This document shows, piece after piece, positions 42,130-52,275 of a DNA stretch of 64,000 nt. Every line of letters begins with the position of its first letter. Positions within the stretch are counted from its first letter, which is position 1. A program made the position numbers and the translations under genes. The DNA is taken from the NCBI GenBank assembly GCA_025963635.1, contig JAOQAK010000031.1, forward strand, positions 1 through 64,000, given 5' to 3'. The stretch is from Ferruginibacter sp. Lineage in GTDB: Bacteria > Bacteroidota > Bacteroidia > Chitinophagales > Chitinophagaceae. The notes under the pieces were generated by a model. The model was not told the origin of the DNA. It searched no databases and saw only the letters and a program-made list of their open reading frames with translations.

Positions 42130-42897
42130 ATGCGAAAAAACCTTTCCAGCGGGAATGCACAGCAGCTGTATTCACCTTTATACAGCGTCGGGGTAGTAAA
42201 AGACCGATCAGGAAAACAACTGAATAATATCGCCAAAAGTTTGCAGCCCGGTTATAGCAGCTTATTACGTACAGGCAAACTCACCACTGGTTTTTTTCAG
42301 CAGCCCTTGGATAAGTCGGTAAACCGCTTTATTAAACGTGCTTTTGATATTAGTATTTCATCAGCAGTGATCGTTTTAATACTATCATGGTTGATCCCGC
42401 TATTTGCGATCGCAATAATGATAGATTCTGCAGGACCGGTATTCTTTTTCCAGAAAAGAAATAAGAAAAACGGAGATGTTTTTACCTGCATTAAATTCAG
42501 GTCAATGATCGTGAATGATGAAGCGGATATTTCGCCTGCTGTTAAAAACGATGAAAGAATAACAAAGGTCGGCCGGTTTTTAAGAGATCATTACATGGAT
42601 GAATTGCCACAATTCTTCAATGTATTATTGGGTGAGATGTCGGTAATCGGCCCAAGACCGCATATGATCAGCGAAAATATAAAATACGATGCTATGGTTG
42701 AGCATTATGCATACCGGCACAGCATTAAACCCGGCATCACGGGATTGGCGCAGGTACTGGGTTTTGCAGGAATCGCCACAGAAAAGCACCAGGTACAGGC
42801 GCGGCTGAACATGGATATCTTTTACATTAGGCGTTGGTCATTTAAAATGGACCTTATAATTCTTTATCGCAGTTTTTTAAAAATATTTACCCGCTGA
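42130..42897 (+). CDS. Initiating sugar transferase (undecaprenyl-phosphate glycosyl-1-phosphate transferase)
   Basis: A 255-residue protein of the bacterial sugar-transferase (WbaP/WcaJ C-terminal) family. A non-conserved N-terminal 65 residues is followed by a membrane helix (about 77-100, VIVLILSWLIPLFAIAIMI), then FFFQKRNKKNGDVFTCIKFR, SM, and the active-site stretch DELPQFFNVLLGEMSVIGPR. It attaches the first sugar phosphate to the lipid carrier and so starts assembly of each polysaccharide repeat. It is the first gene of the locus. The shortened N-terminus without the multi-helix domain of WcaJ is typical of the small PglC-like form. Confidence 0.9.
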   Translation: MRKNLSSGNAQQLYSPLYSVGVVKDRSGKQLNNIAKSLQPGYSSLLRTGKLTTGFFQQPLDKSVNRFIKRAFDISISSAVIVLILSWLIPLFAIAIMIDSAGPVFFFQKRNKKNGDVFTCIKFRSMIVNDEADISPAVKNDERITKVGRFLRDHYMDELPQFFNVLLGEMSVIGPRPHMISENIKYDAMVEHYAYRHSIKPGITGLAQVLGFAGIATEKHQVQARLNMDIFYIRRWSFKMDLIILYRSFLKIFTR

Positions 42898-43013
42898 TTA
42901 GAACAGTGCGTGCAAATATCCTTTTAGAAATACCAGTGAGTGAATAAGAAGAGAACAAATGTTGTTGAGCACTACCATCCATCTTGATTAAATAAAAACC
43001 GGGCATACCGCTT

Positions 43014-44684
43014 TTGAATACAATACTTACTAAAACACTGGCCATTCTTATCAGCCGGGAGCGAAGGCATCTATGCTGGTATGTACTGGCTGACCTCGTA
43101 ATTGTTATCGCCGATATTGCATCACTTGTAATGCTTTTATTCATCATTGATTTTTACACACAACCTTTTCATGCAGCGAGTATTTCTTCGCTGCTGCCTG
43201 CTTTTATGCTCGACCGCAGTTCTGTATTGCTGATCGCTTTGTTCTTGGTGATTTTTAGTGTCAAAAATATTGCCGCCTATTATGTTCATCATCAGAAATA
43301 TCAATTTCTTTACAGGATTGCTTCAAGGATTGCAGAAAAAAATCTTTCTCAATACCTCCATGGAAGTTATGATCATTATGTAACCGTTGATTCGGCGGTA
43401 CAAGGCAGGCGCATCAGCCAGCAACCCATCGAGTTCAGCCACTATGTGCTTGCCGGCATTTTGCAGATCATTACACAAACCATCCTGATCACCTGTGCTG
43501 TAACTGCCATATTGCTATTCAATGCATCACTGTTCCTGCTCCTGTTTACGATTTTAGTGCCACCTATATTGATCGCCGGCTATGTTGTAAAAAAACGAAC
43601 CAAGTCTGCAAGAAACCATGCCAAAAGAAGCAGCGAAAATGCCTTGCAGTTCTTAAAAGAATCCCTGGCTGGATATGTTGAAGCAAATATTTATGGCAAG
43701 CATAATTTTTTTGTACATCGGTATGCATCCTGGCAACAAAAGCTGAACACCCATCTCTCCAGCCTGCAGTCGGTACAGGGACTGCCAAACCGGTTGATTG
43801 AAATTTTTGCGGTAGGTGGCTTATTTATCTTAATAGTGCTGGATAAATCGACGGGCAATACCGGTTCAACAAACATCATAAGTATTGGTGCATTTATGGC
43901 AGCGGCTTACAAGATAATGCCCGCTGCCGTTCAGATCTTAAATAGTGCCGGGCAGGTGAGGGCATATTCATTTGCGGTGAACGATTTATTTGAAATAAAG
44001 CCAAAAATACCAGTAGCCACTACACCTGAACCAGTTTCCGTGATTCAATCAATTTCATTTCGGGAGGTAGATTTTTATTATGGGTCCAAAAAGATAATTT
44101 GTCGTTTTAGTGCAGCAATGGCTAAAGGAGATTTTATCGGTATTGAAGGAAGATCCGGCAGCGGTAAAACCACGCTTATTAATTTGCTGCTGGGCTTCCT
44201 GGAAACACAGGCGGGCGAAATATTGATCAATGGCGTAGCGACTACCGCGATTTCAAGACAGCAATGCTGGGATAGAGTTGCTTATGTGAAACAACAATCT
44301 TTCCTGCTGCATGATTCCATTCTTAAAAATATTTCCATGGAGGAAGATGTTTTTGATATGCCAAGAATGGAAGCCGCGATAAATATTACAGGGGTTGCAG
44401 AAATTGCAGGAGGTCTTAGTGGATTAAATACAATCATCACCGAAAATGGTAAGAATATTAGTGGCGGCCAGCGACAGCGGGTTGCCATTGCAAGAGCGCT
44501 TTATAAGGATGCAGATCTCATCATCCTGGATGAGCCATTCAATGAACTGGACCGCAATGCAGAAAATGATTTACTCCGTCATTTTCTTCAGTTGGCAAAG
44601 TTGGGTAAAATAATAATATTGATCACACATAACCGGCAGAGTTTGGCTTTTTGTAATAAAATTATTTCTCCTGATGAAAAATGA
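43014..44684 (+). CDS. ABC exporter with fused membrane and ATPase domains (MsbA-like)
   Basis: A 556-residue half-transporter. Six helices (about 20-300) precede an ATPase domain with Walker A EGRSGSGKTTLINLLLG, signature NISGGQRQRVAIARAL, Walker B LIILDEP and the switch His in ILITHN. It should export a lipid-linked or glycosidic product of the locus. The only available start is TTG at 43014: the reading frame upstream contains a stop at 42993 and no ATG precedes TM1. The next gene overlaps its end by 11 bp, so they are co-transcribed. Confidence 0.87.
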   Translation: MNTILTKTLAILISRERRHLCWYVLADLVIVIADIASLVMLLFIIDFYTQPFHAASISSLLPAFMLDRSSVLLIALFLVIFSVKNIAAYYVHHQKYQFLYRIASRIAEKNLSQYLHGSYDHYVTVDSAVQGRRISQQPIEFSHYVLAGILQIITQTILITCAVTAILLFNASLFLLLFTILVPPILIAGYVVKKRTKSARNHAKRSSENALQFLKESLAGYVEANIYGKHNFFVHRYASWQQKLNTHLSSLQSVQGLPNRLIEIFAVGGLFILIVLDKSTGNTGSTNIISIGAFMAAAYKIMPAAVQILNSAGQVRAYSFAVNDLFEIKPKIPVATTPEPVSVIQSISFREVDFYYGSKKIICRFSAAMAKGDFIGIEGRSGSGKTTLINLLLGFLETQAGEILINGVATTAISRQQCWDRVAYVKQQSFLLHDSILKNISMEEDVFDMPRMEAAINITGVAEIAGGLSGLNTIITENGKNISGGQRQRVAIARALYKDADLIILDEPFNELDRNAENDLLRHFLQLAKLGKIIILITHNRQSLAFCNKIISPDEK

Positions 44685-45744
44685 ATCGCCGGTTTTAATC
44701 ATTCTCAGTCCGGGCTTTGCCGCAAACGAAGCCGATACCACCTGTCTTACGGCACAGCAAAATTTCGTGAAGGCAATTAATGAAACTCATCCTACCCTTC
44801 GAATTATTGTGCTGAGTTTTCAGTACCCTTTTGTGCGTTCTGTGTATATATGGAATGGCAATACAGTCGTAGCATTCAACGGCAGAAATAAAGGGAAATT
44901 ATCAAGATTATTATTGTGGCAAAAAGTATGGCAATATTTGAAAGGGCTTCACCGGCAGAATAATGTGGTTGGCCTGCTGAGTTTCTGGTGTGGAGAATGT
45001 GCTTTACTGGGAAAATACTTTGGCACTAAATACAATCTTCCACATTTTTGCTGGCTGCTTGGGCAGGATGCAAAACCAAGCAACCATTATGTACGTTATA
45101 TACGGCCTTCAGCAAACCAACTTGTAGCACTATCTGATTTTTTGCAGGATCAATTTTATAAGAATTTTGGTATCCGGCCAAATCATGTAATCCCGAACGG
45201 CATCGATCCCAAACAGTTTCAGCACAGCTCTTTTGACAGGCGGATAGATGTGTTAGGTGTTGGCTCACTGATCCCCCTGAAACAATATGATGTGTTCATT
45301 GAAGTGATCTCACGGCTAAAAATGAACTTCCCTGGTATCAGGGCCGTCATCTGTGGTAAAGGGCCGCAGGAGGAACATTTGCGTTTGATGATCGGGCAGT
45401 TTTCACTACAGGATAATATTTCATTGTATGGTGAAATGGCGCATGCTGAAATACTGGCGTTGATGCAGCAATCTAAACTATTGCTTCACCCGTCATCGTA
45501 TGAAGGCTTTAGCACTGTTTGCCTGGAAGCCCTGTATGCAGGCTGCCAGGTAATCAGTTTTTGCAAGCCGATGAAAGCGCCTATTGATAACTGGTATATT
45601 GTAAGCACACCGGCGGAGATGAAAGAAAAGGCAATCGCGATACTGGGTAACAATCATCTTACTTACAACGCTACAAATCCTTTTACAATGAAAGCAACTG
45701 CGAAGGCAATGTTGCAGTTATTCGGTCACAATGTCGATGATTGA
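44674..45744 (+). CDS. Glycosyltransferase family 4
   Basis: A 356-residue GT-B enzyme. The N-terminal domain has LIILSPGFAANEADTTCLT; the C-terminal domain has GVGSLIPLKQYDVFIEVI (donor domain start), AVICGKGPQEEHLRLMIG and the GT4 motif HPSSYEGFSTVCLEALYAGC with the E-x7-E acidic pair. It transfers a sugar from a nucleotide donor. It overlaps the end of the ABC exporter gene by 11 bp and is convergent with the GT4 gene at 45718 (27-bp overlap of the two ends). It probably adds one sugar of the repeat unit. Confidence 0.9.
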   Translation: MKNESPVLIILSPGFAANEADTTCLTAQQNFVKAINETHPTLRIIVLSFQYPFVRSVYIWNGNTVVAFNGRNKGKLSRLLLWQKVWQYLKGLHRQNNVVGLLSFWCGECALLGKYFGTKYNLPHFCWLLGQDAKPSNHYVRYIRPSANQLVALSDFLQDQFYKNFGIRPNHVIPNGIDPKQFQHSSFDRRIDVLGVGSLIPLKQYDVFIEVISRLKMNFPGIRAVICGKGPQEEHLRLMIGQFSLQDNISLYGEMAHAEILALMQQSKLLLHPSSYEGFSTVCLEALYAGCQVISFCKPMKAPIDNWYIVSTPAEMKEKAIAILGNNHLTYNATNPFTMKATAKAMLQLFGHNVDD

Positions 45745-46824
45745 TTGCACCTGTTTCGCGTAAGCTTCAAAAGAAAGATTGGATTCAAATTGTTTTAATG
45801 CTTTACTGATCTCCCACGACAAATCAAGGTCTTGTGACCGTACAAAAGCATCTAACAGTGCACCTGTATTGCCGGCTTCGTATAGTAATCCACAGTTTCC
45901 TTCATCGGTAATTTTTTTAAAAGAAGGAATGGAGGTAACAATTGGTACACAACCGCAGGCCATGGCTTCTATCAGTGCATAACCACTGCCCTCCCGGTGA
46001 CTTCCCGATACATAAAAATCCGCTGCATTAAACCAGTCGGATAATTCCTCATGTTGTATTTTCCCCTTCAGTTTTACATTGCTTATGAGCAGACTGCTTT
46101 CATTAACGAATGAGCGGACTTCTTTTTCCAGATCGTTTTGCTGATAGATCATATATAGCATGGCATGCGGGTTTACCAGCAAGTACTTTTCGAACGCTTT
46201 TAATACCGTGAACGGATCTTTGTTATCATTTAAACGACCTACCCACAAAAAAGCCGGGCTGCCCGATATACCGGTTTTTCTTTTTGCCACCTCCTTTTCT
46301 TCTTTTTTAAAGGAAGTAGAAACACCCATTATTTCATAGCATTTATTGATGGAGGATATTACACCGGCATCGATCCATGGAGCCGCCATTTCAATAGCAG
46401 CAAATGAATAGGCATTTACGAACCTGTCTGCAAACCGCTGGATCATTCCTTTTATTCCTTTGAAGGGCTGTTCACCGTGATGTTGTAAACAGATTGCACA
46501 CGGGTTGCCCAGTTGAAATCGCAGGAAGATCAGTTGCAATGGGAAAACAAAACCCTGCACAATAATTACCCGTGGTTGTTGAGATTTAATATACCGGTGC
46601 GTGCGGAAAGGAATATACCAAAAACGATTGTTGCTTTTAAAAAAGCTGAATTCGATATTATTGGTTACAACTTTGCCTTTATAATTAATATGTTTTATTA
46701 TTTCGATGTCCAGGCTTTTTTTGGCTGTAGTAATATACCCTAAGGATGGCCAATGATCCTTGATTACTTTTTCGGGATCGGAATATTCATTACTTGCATG
46801 ATAGTTTAGATCGATTAGTTTCAT
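45718..46824 (-). CDS. Glycosyltransferase family 4
   Basis: A 368-residue GT-B protein. Key features are LWVGRLNDNKDPFTVLKAFE at the donor domain start, VKLKGKIQHEELSDWFNAAD and the motif GSHREGSGYALIEAMACGCV. It lies on the minus strand as the last gene of a three-gene set: methyltransferase, amidohydrolase, then this gene 8 bp after. Its 3' end overlaps the convergent GT4 gene. It may glycosylate a product made by the two genes before it. Confidence 0.9.
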   Translation of the reverse strand: MKLIDLNYHASNEYSDPEKVIKDHWPSLGYITTAKKSLDIEIIKHINYKGKVVTNNIEFSFFKSNNRFWYIPFRTHRYIKSQQPRVIIVQGFVFPLQLIFLRFQLGNPCAICLQHHGEQPFKGIKGMIQRFADRFVNAYSFAAIEMAAPWIDAGVISSINKCYEIMGVSTSFKKEEKEVAKRKTGISGSPAFLWVGRLNDNKDPFTVLKAFEKYLLVNPHAMLYMIYQQNDLEKEVRSFVNESSLLISNVKLKGKIQHEELSDWFNAADFYVSGSHREGSGYALIEAMACGCVPIVTSIPSFKKITDEGNCGLLYEAGNTGALLDAFVRSQDLDLSWEISKALKQFESNLSFEAYAKQVQSIIDIVTE

Positions 46825-46832
46825 GTGTGGGA

Positions 46833-47993
46833 TTACTGAAAAGGAAATTGAATTCCCGTGTGATGTTTTTGAATGTTAGCTGCCAATGCCGGCAAATCAC
46901 CTGTGATAAATTTTTTTCTTCCCTCCATGATGACCTGGCTGAAAGGTTCTGGAATTAAATTCTTTTCAAAAAGCTGCAGGTACAGGCTTGCATCAAATAG
47001 CAATATTTTACCTGCCTTTATCACCAATAGAATATCTCCGGGATTCAACGAGTAAAAGGCATTCATATTGTCTAAACCAGCATCCTTCCTTGCTACAACG
47101 ATATCCGCGATTGAATTGGCCTTTAACCGCCCGCTATCAAAACCCCACACATCAGCGGCCGTTTTAGTAACCGCATTAAACAGCTCTTCGTCATTAAGCA
47201 TTTGACAGTTCCTTGCCAAACGCAGATGTTCCCAGATATTCCAGCCGGCGGTGAGTGTGGAATCCATGCCAAAAAGAATATTGGTTGATTTCTTCAGCAG
47301 ATCGATGGAGGCGGTTGTTCCCAGCAAAAAAATATTGGAAACCGGGCACCAGACAATTGCCTTAAAATGTGCTGCCTCTCTTTCCGTCATCGCCACTGCA
47401 TGAATACCAATGAGCTTTCTTTTAAATAGATTCCATTTAATCAGGGTTGCCGTTTCCTGCTGAGCAGCTGTATCCGTTCCCTCTGCAATATGGATCACAG
47501 AAGACTTTAATGCATTTTGCGAACGGTTCAATTTGTATCGCCAGTTTTTTTCAAATGCTACGGAATGTAAAGCATGGCAATCCTGGTGTAGATCAATCAT
47601 AGGATCCTTTACCACCAGTTTTTTACCATGATTAATCACCGTAGTAATGCCATTCAATAGATTTTTATAGAGCCCCCATTGTACCCTTAGGCCAATGGGG
47701 ATTTTTAATACAGCATTGATTGTTTCCTTATTGCTATTCTGAATGTCTTTCCCCCATTGGGTATAATTTTTATAGAGGCGATTGCCACATTGTGGGAATA
47801 AATTAAAATCAAGATGATCATGCGAATTGATCAGCCCGGGGAAAGCCAATGCATTGGATAAATCAATGTTTATTTCCGTTGATTGTTTTGAATGGGAGTT
47901 TCCTGTTTCTTCCACAGACAGTATCTTTTCATTCTTCAACCGGATAGTTTTCAGCCCGTTTTCGCCAACGATGTGAACATTATCAAGTGTCAT
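46833..47993 (-). CDS. Metal-dependent amidohydrolase superfamily protein
   Basis: A 386-residue TIM-barrel hydrolase. Metal-binding and catalytic residues are present: His-x-His in GLINSHDHLDF, the His of VIHIAEGTD, His in LIGIHAVAMTE, and the Asp of ILFGMDSTLTAG. It follows the TRZ/ATZ or cytosine-deaminase-like subgroup, which hydrolyses or deaminates ring or amide nitrogen. Amidohydrolases are not standard in capsule loci. It starts within the stop of the methyltransferase gene (4-bp overlap) and precedes a GT4 gene by 8 bp, so it is one operon with both and may process a small-molecule building block. Confidence 0.85.
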   Translation of the reverse strand: MTLDNVHIVGENGLKTIRLKNEKILSVEETGNSHSKQSTEINIDLSNALAFPGLINSHDHLDFNLFPQCGNRLYKNYTQWGKDIQNSNKETINAVLKIPIGLRVQWGLYKNLLNGITTVINHGKKLVVKDPMIDLHQDCHALHSVAFEKNWRYKLNRSQNALKSSVIHIAEGTDTAAQQETATLIKWNLFKRKLIGIHAVAMTEREAAHFKAIVWCPVSNIFLLGTTASIDLLKKSTNILFGMDSTLTAGWNIWEHLRLARNCQMLNDEELFNAVTKTAADVWGFDSGRLKANSIADIVVARKDAGLDNMNAFYSLNPGDILLVIKAGKILLFDASLYLQLFEKNLIPEPFSQVIMEGRKKFITGDLPALAANIQKHHTGIQFPFQ

Positions 47994-48727
47994 AGTTTCT
48001 TAAAATGTATTCCGTAAATGATTGGAACGCCTTTCCATACTTCATAAAGTCTGGAAGCCTTTTGCTGGTCATAGTATGGCTTCATTGTTTCATCGATGCT
48101 TTTTTCTGTCAATCGTTTTTCAACCAGTTGGAGTTGCTTTGCAATGGCAGTTATTTTTTCGATTGGGTGCACATGATTGATGATAGATACCGTTTTGCCC
48201 TTGTCATTAAAAGTTCGCTTAGCTCCCCTGGCAAGCGCTATGGGATGGTAATCTGTAATGATCATGTCACCTCCGGGCTGTAAAACCCTGCACCATTCTT
48301 TCATGGCTTCCTGCACATCATCGATATGTGCGATGGTTAGGGTAGAGATAACCATATCGCAGGAGTGATCTTTTAATTCTCTCAGTTTATTACTGCTCAG
48401 GACATGTGTTTCTGCCTGTGGGAATTTTTTTTGCAGGATTTCCAGCATCCCCTGGGAAACATCATAACCGATCAGTTTCAAGGGGGCCTTGTCCAATATT
48501 TTTTTCCAATGCCTCCCGGTGCCGCAACCGATATCTGCAATTATCTTATTGCTTATTTCCGTATCATCGAGCAAAGAAGAAAACAGTTCTTCATCAAGGG
48601 CCAGCATTAAATTATCCGGCTGGCTGTCATAGCTGGCGGCCCATTGATCATACGCAGTTGCAGGATCTTTTTCCTTAACAGCAAAAGACTTCGCTAAATA
48701 GTTTTTGATAGTCCTGATGATTGACAT
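47990..48727 (-). CDS. Class I SAM-dependent methyltransferase
   Basis: A 245-residue protein with a Rossmann methyltransferase fold: IADIGCGTGRHWKKIL (motif I), the acidic LIGYDVSQGMLEI (motif II), VISTLTIAHIDDVQEAMKEW and GGDMIITDYHP. The small-molecule type is suggested by its UbiE-like layout. It overlaps the downstream amidohydrolase gene by 4 bp (ATGA) and is divergent from the radical SAM operon, whose start lies 97 bp away. It probably methylates an intermediate shared by both arms. Confidence 0.9.
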   Translation of the reverse strand: MSIIRTIKNYLAKSFAVKEKDPATAYDQWAASYDSQPDNLMLALDEELFSSLLDDTEISNKIIADIGCGTGRHWKKILDKAPLKLIGYDVSQGMLEILQKKFPQAETHVLSSNKLRELKDHSCDMVISTLTIAHIDDVQEAMKEWCRVLQPGGDMIITDYHPIALARGAKRTFNDKGKTVSIINHVHPIEKITAIAKQLQLVEKRLTEKSIDETMKPYYDQQKASRLYEVWKGVPIIYGIHFKKL

Positions 48728-48824
48728 GGTGAATGATTACTGTTGCTGTTTTTTATAAATGTATGCAATAATCTCACAGGATAAACAGGCAACCTATTAC
48801 ACTATTAATGCGATTATATTTCGT

Positions 48825-50324
48825 ATGAATAAAATTTTATTGTACAATCCGCAGAGTGCTGTTGCCAAGCACAGAATACCAAACTCGATAATGAATATTG
48901 CCGCTTCAATAGATGAGCATTATGAATGGGTGATTGTGGACGGTAACAGGGAAGAAGATCCTTATAAAAAGATCAGCGATTATCTCCGCAGCAGCAATTT
49001 CAAGTATATCGGGTTCACGATCATGCCGGGGCCGCAAACAAAACAAGCCATCCCTTTTGCAAAAAAGATCAAAGCGGAATTCCCCGGAACGGTGATGATC
49101 TGGGGCGGATATTTTCCTACCAATCATTTTAAAGTTGTGTTGGAAGCAGGATATGTAGATTTTGTGATCAATGGTCCCGGTGATCATGCATTTCCGCAAT
49201 TAATTGATGCATTGGAAAATGATCAGCCTTATGAACTGATAAAAAATCTTATCTATAAATCCGGCAGCAATATTATTAAAAATGCAAAGCAGGATCTGAT
49301 CGAACAGGATAGCCTGCCGTCGCTTCCCTATAATAAGCTGGACTGGTTTTATCCTATTGAACAGTACCTGGGCAAAACCTATCTCGGAAATAAAACACTC
49401 GCTTACCACTCGAGTATTGGATGCCCTTTTACCTGTTCATTTTGTGCTGTGGTGCCAACTTACGAAGCGAGATGGAAAGCAAAGTCGGCCGCCCATGTTT
49501 ACCGCGATGTCAAATACATTAAGGACAAGTGGGGTGCAGATGCGATCGAATTTCATGATAATAATTTCTTTGTATCTGAAAAAAGAGCCGTGGAATTTGC
49601 TAAGCTGATTAAACCGGAAAAGATGAACTGGTGGGGCATGGCACGGGTTGACACAATGGATAAATTCAGCGATGAATCCCTGGCGATCATTCGTGCGGCA
49701 GGTTGCAAGATCATTTTTTTTGGTGCTGAAAGTGGGAATGATAAAATACTGAAACAACTCGATAAAGGTGGAACACAAAGCGGCGCTCAGATATTGCGTT
49801 TCGCGGAGCGATTAAAAAAATTCGATATCATCCCGGAATACTCTTTTGTATTGGGTACTCCCGCCCCCACACCCGAACAGGTGATGCAGCAAATTGAATT
49901 TGATATCAATTTCATCAAAAAAGTAAAAGCAATCAATCCCGCAACCGAGATCGTTTTATACACCTACAGCCCGGTGCCAACCGAAGGTTCTGAGTTGTAC
50001 AATGAAGTATTGTCGTCCGGATTCGCTTATCCCAAAACACTGGAAGACTGGATTAGTCCGCAATGGGAACGGTTTGACCTCCGGAAGAATCCATTAACAC
50101 CGTGGCTCGCTACCGAAATGATCGACCGGATCCGGAATTTTGAAGTGGTGTTGAATGGTTATTATCCAACAGTCTCCGATATCCGGCTGAACACAATAAA
50201 GCGCCGGCTGATGCGGATTGCGGCCGGGATCCGGTATAAGATCAGTTTTTATCAATATCCGTATGAACTAAAAATGCTGCAAAGAATATGGAAATACAGG
50301 CAACCGGAAATACAGGGATTCTGA
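48825..50324 (+). CDS. B12-binding-domain radical SAM protein
   Basis: A 499-residue protein from ATG 48825; the frame upstream is not conserved-looking. The N-terminal domain (about 1-150) is a cobalamin-binding-type fold (KYIGFTIMPGPQTKQAIPFA, then GTVMIWGGYFPTNHFK and DFVINGPGDHAFPQLIDAL). The radical SAM domain has the iron-sulfur ligands in SSIGCPFTCSFCAVVP (Cys-x3-Cys-x2-Cys). It probably performs radical methylation or a rearrangement on an unactivated carbon. The next gene starts within it (37-bp overlap). This class is typical of specialised metabolism and of lipid/hopanoid modification. Confidence 0.9.
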   Translation: MNKILLYNPQSAVAKHRIPNSIMNIAASIDEHYEWVIVDGNREEDPYKKISDYLRSSNFKYIGFTIMPGPQTKQAIPFAKKIKAEFPGTVMIWGGYFPTNHFKVVLEAGYVDFVINGPGDHAFPQLIDALENDQPYELIKNLIYKSGSNIIKNAKQDLIEQDSLPSLPYNKLDWFYPIEQYLGKTYLGNKTLAYHSSIGCPFTCSFCAVVPTYEARWKAKSAAHVYRDVKYIKDKWGADAIEFHDNNFFVSEKRAVEFAKLIKPEKMNWWGMARVDTMDKFSDESLAIIRAAGCKIIFFGAESGNDKILKQLDKGGTQSGAQILRFAERLKKFDIIPEYSFVLGTPAPTPEQVMQQIEFDINFIKKVKAINPATEIVLYTYSPVPTEGSELYNEVLSSGFAYPKTLEDWISPQWERFDLRKNPLTPWLATEMIDRIRNFEVVLNGYYPTVSDIRLNTIKRRLMRIAAGIRYKISFYQYPYELKMLQRIWKYRQPEIQGF

Positions 50325-51106
50325 AAGATAAATATACCCAATTGAACCATTTAACCGTAGCAAAGAAAGGTATTGAAGGAGGGCCGTTGTTGGCAGATGA
50401 TTCCTTTGCTGATCAATATATTCAGCTGCGTAAAAAGGAAGGCAGGTTGTATAGTGATGAAGTAGTACAAAGCCTCCCTGTTGTCAGTAGTGCGCATCCG
50501 CAATATAGTGAATGGCGGATTCGAAAAAGATCTAGCGACCGGCTATTGAAATACCTTCGAAAGAAAAATACATCCCCCAACATCCTGGAGATCGGCTGCG
50601 GTAACGGATGGCTGACAGCAAGGATGGCAACGGTTACAAAGGGAAAGGTGTGGGGAATTGATATTAACTCTATAGAGATAGAACAGGCCCGAAGAGTGTT
50701 TGGCAGTATATCCAATTGCCGTTTCATCGAAGGCAATATTTTTTCGGGGGTGCTGGAGGATAATAAATTTGACTTCATCATTTTTGCCGCTTCCATTCAG
50801 TATTTTCCTTGCCTGGAAGAAATTTTGAACACGGCTTTATCCTTCCTGACATTGCAGGGCGAAATTCATATTATGGATTCAAAACTTTACCAGTACAAAG
50901 AAATTAGCGCAGCTCAGCAAAGATCGAAGGCATATTTTGATTTAACCGGTTGCCCCGGACTGTTAGTTTATTATCATCATCATTGTATCGATAACCTGCA
51001 AGGGTTTCAGCAAAAAGTTTTGTATGATCCAAACGCTTTGTTGCATAAATTTGTTTACCCGTATCACCCTTTCCACTGGATCCTCATAAAAAACGGGTAT
51101 CTATAA
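50288..51106 (+). CDS. Class I SAM-dependent methyltransferase
   Basis: A 272-residue protein. It has an N-terminal extension (1-95) rich in charged residues, then motif I ILEIGCGNGWLTARMA, acidic VWGIDINSIEIEQARRVF, and FDFIIFAASIQYFPCLEEIL. Its start lies inside the radical SAM gene (37-bp overlap) and the SPASM-like gene follows 3 bp later, so all three are translated as a unit. The substrate is not known. Confidence 0.88.
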   Translation: MEIQATGNTGILKDKYTQLNHLTVAKKGIEGGPLLADDSFADQYIQLRKKEGRLYSDEVVQSLPVVSSAHPQYSEWRIRKRSSDRLLKYLRKKNTSPNILEIGCGNGWLTARMATVTKGKVWGIDINSIEIEQARRVFGSISNCRFIEGNIFSGVLEDNKFDFIIFAASIQYFPCLEEILNTALSFLTLQGEIHIMDSKLYQYKEISAAQQRSKAYFDLTGCPGLLVYYHHHCIDNLQGFQQKVLYDPNALLHKFVYPYHPFHWILIKNGYL

Positions 51107-51109
51107 TCT

Positions 51110-52159
51110 ATGCTTACCCAACCCTTATATGAAACCTATCAGCGTTTTCGTACACTGCAAACGCATAAGATAAGCAGCCTGCCGATTGTAATATTAATGC
51201 CGCACAGTGCCTGTAATTGCCGTTGCACAATGTGTGATATCTGGAAAGGCAATCAAAATCTTCGCCAGTTATCAGAAGCAGATATTGAGAGACTGCTTTG
51301 CACGTTAAAAAAGATGGGCACAAAGCGGGTGTTGATGTCCGGTGGCGAAGCTTTATTGAATAGCAATTTTTTCAGGTTTTGTGAAATGTTGCGGAAGGAG
51401 GATATTAATATTACCCTTTTATCTACAGGGCTGACCCTTAAAAAAAATGCGGCATCCTTAGTGAAATATGTCAATGACATTATTGTTTCACTGGATGGAG
51501 ATGAAGTTACCCACGATTCTATAAGAAACATCCACGGTGCTTTCAAAATAATGGCGGATGGTATCCAGGAAATCAGGTCATTGTCACCAGGATACCGGAT
51601 CGGTTCAAGAACTGTTATTCACCGGCTCAACTTTAATAAATGGATACCATTGCTTATTTCGGCTAAGATTATCGGGATCAGCCAGGTAAGTTTTTTACCC
51701 GCGGATGTAAGCAGTCATGCCTTTAACCGTCAACAGGCATGGGACGTTGGCAGGCAGGAGGAAATATTATTGAGCGAAGATCAGTTACCAGCACTTCAGA
51801 TGATTATTAAAACGATTGTTGAAGATTGGAAGTTCGAATTTGAGTCCGGGTTCATCGCGGAGAGCCCCTTGAAGTTGCAGCAGATTCATGATTATTACAG
51901 CGCATTCTATGGCAAAAATCCATTCCCTTATAAAAAATGCAATGCTCCCTGGGTATCAACGGTAGTGGAAGCGGACGGAACAGTAAGGCCCTGTTTCTTT
52001 CACGAACCATTGGGCAATATTCACGACCAGACATTGGAGGAAATAATAAATAGTGAAAAAGCAATCCGGTTCAGGAAAAATTTACGTATGGAAACAAATA
52101 GCACCTGCTTAAAATGTGTTTGCACATTAAATCTTTCACCCCGGGCGGGCCATTTTTAA
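51110..52159 (+). CDS. Radical SAM protein with C-terminal SPASM-like cysteines
   Basis: A 349-residue protein. The iron-sulfur motif is PHSACNCRCTMCDIWKG (Cys-x3-Cys-x2-Cys), followed by the GGEALLNSNFF radical SAM motif and a TIM-barrel core. The C-terminus has the cysteine cluster KKCNAPWVSTVVEADGTVRP, CFFHEPLGN, then STCLKCVCTL, which would hold an auxiliary cluster as in SPASM or twitch proteins. Such enzymes modify peptides, sugars or lipids. It follows the methyltransferase by 3 bp. Confidence 0.88.
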   Translation: MLTQPLYETYQRFRTLQTHKISSLPIVILMPHSACNCRCTMCDIWKGNQNLRQLSEADIERLLCTLKKMGTKRVLMSGGEALLNSNFFRFCEMLRKEDINITLLSTGLTLKKNAASLVKYVNDIIVSLDGDEVTHDSIRNIHGAFKIMADGIQEIRSLSPGYRIGSRTVIHRLNFNKWIPLLISAKIIGISQVSFLPADVSSHAFNRQQAWDVGRQEEILLSEDQLPALQMIIKTIVEDWKFEFESGFIAESPLKLQQIHDYYSAFYGKNPFPYKKCNAPWVSTVVEADGTVRPCFFHEPLGNIHDQTLEEIINSEKAIRFRKNLRMETNSTCLKCVCTLNLSPRAGHF

Positions 52160-52275
52160 AAATGCTGTTTTATCGCATCTTTTTTCCTCCAACTGATGCA
52201 GGATTACGGCTCATTTATTAACCGGCGAAGTTCAGCGTGAATAATAAATGAGTGTTATGTTAAGCGTGAATTGTC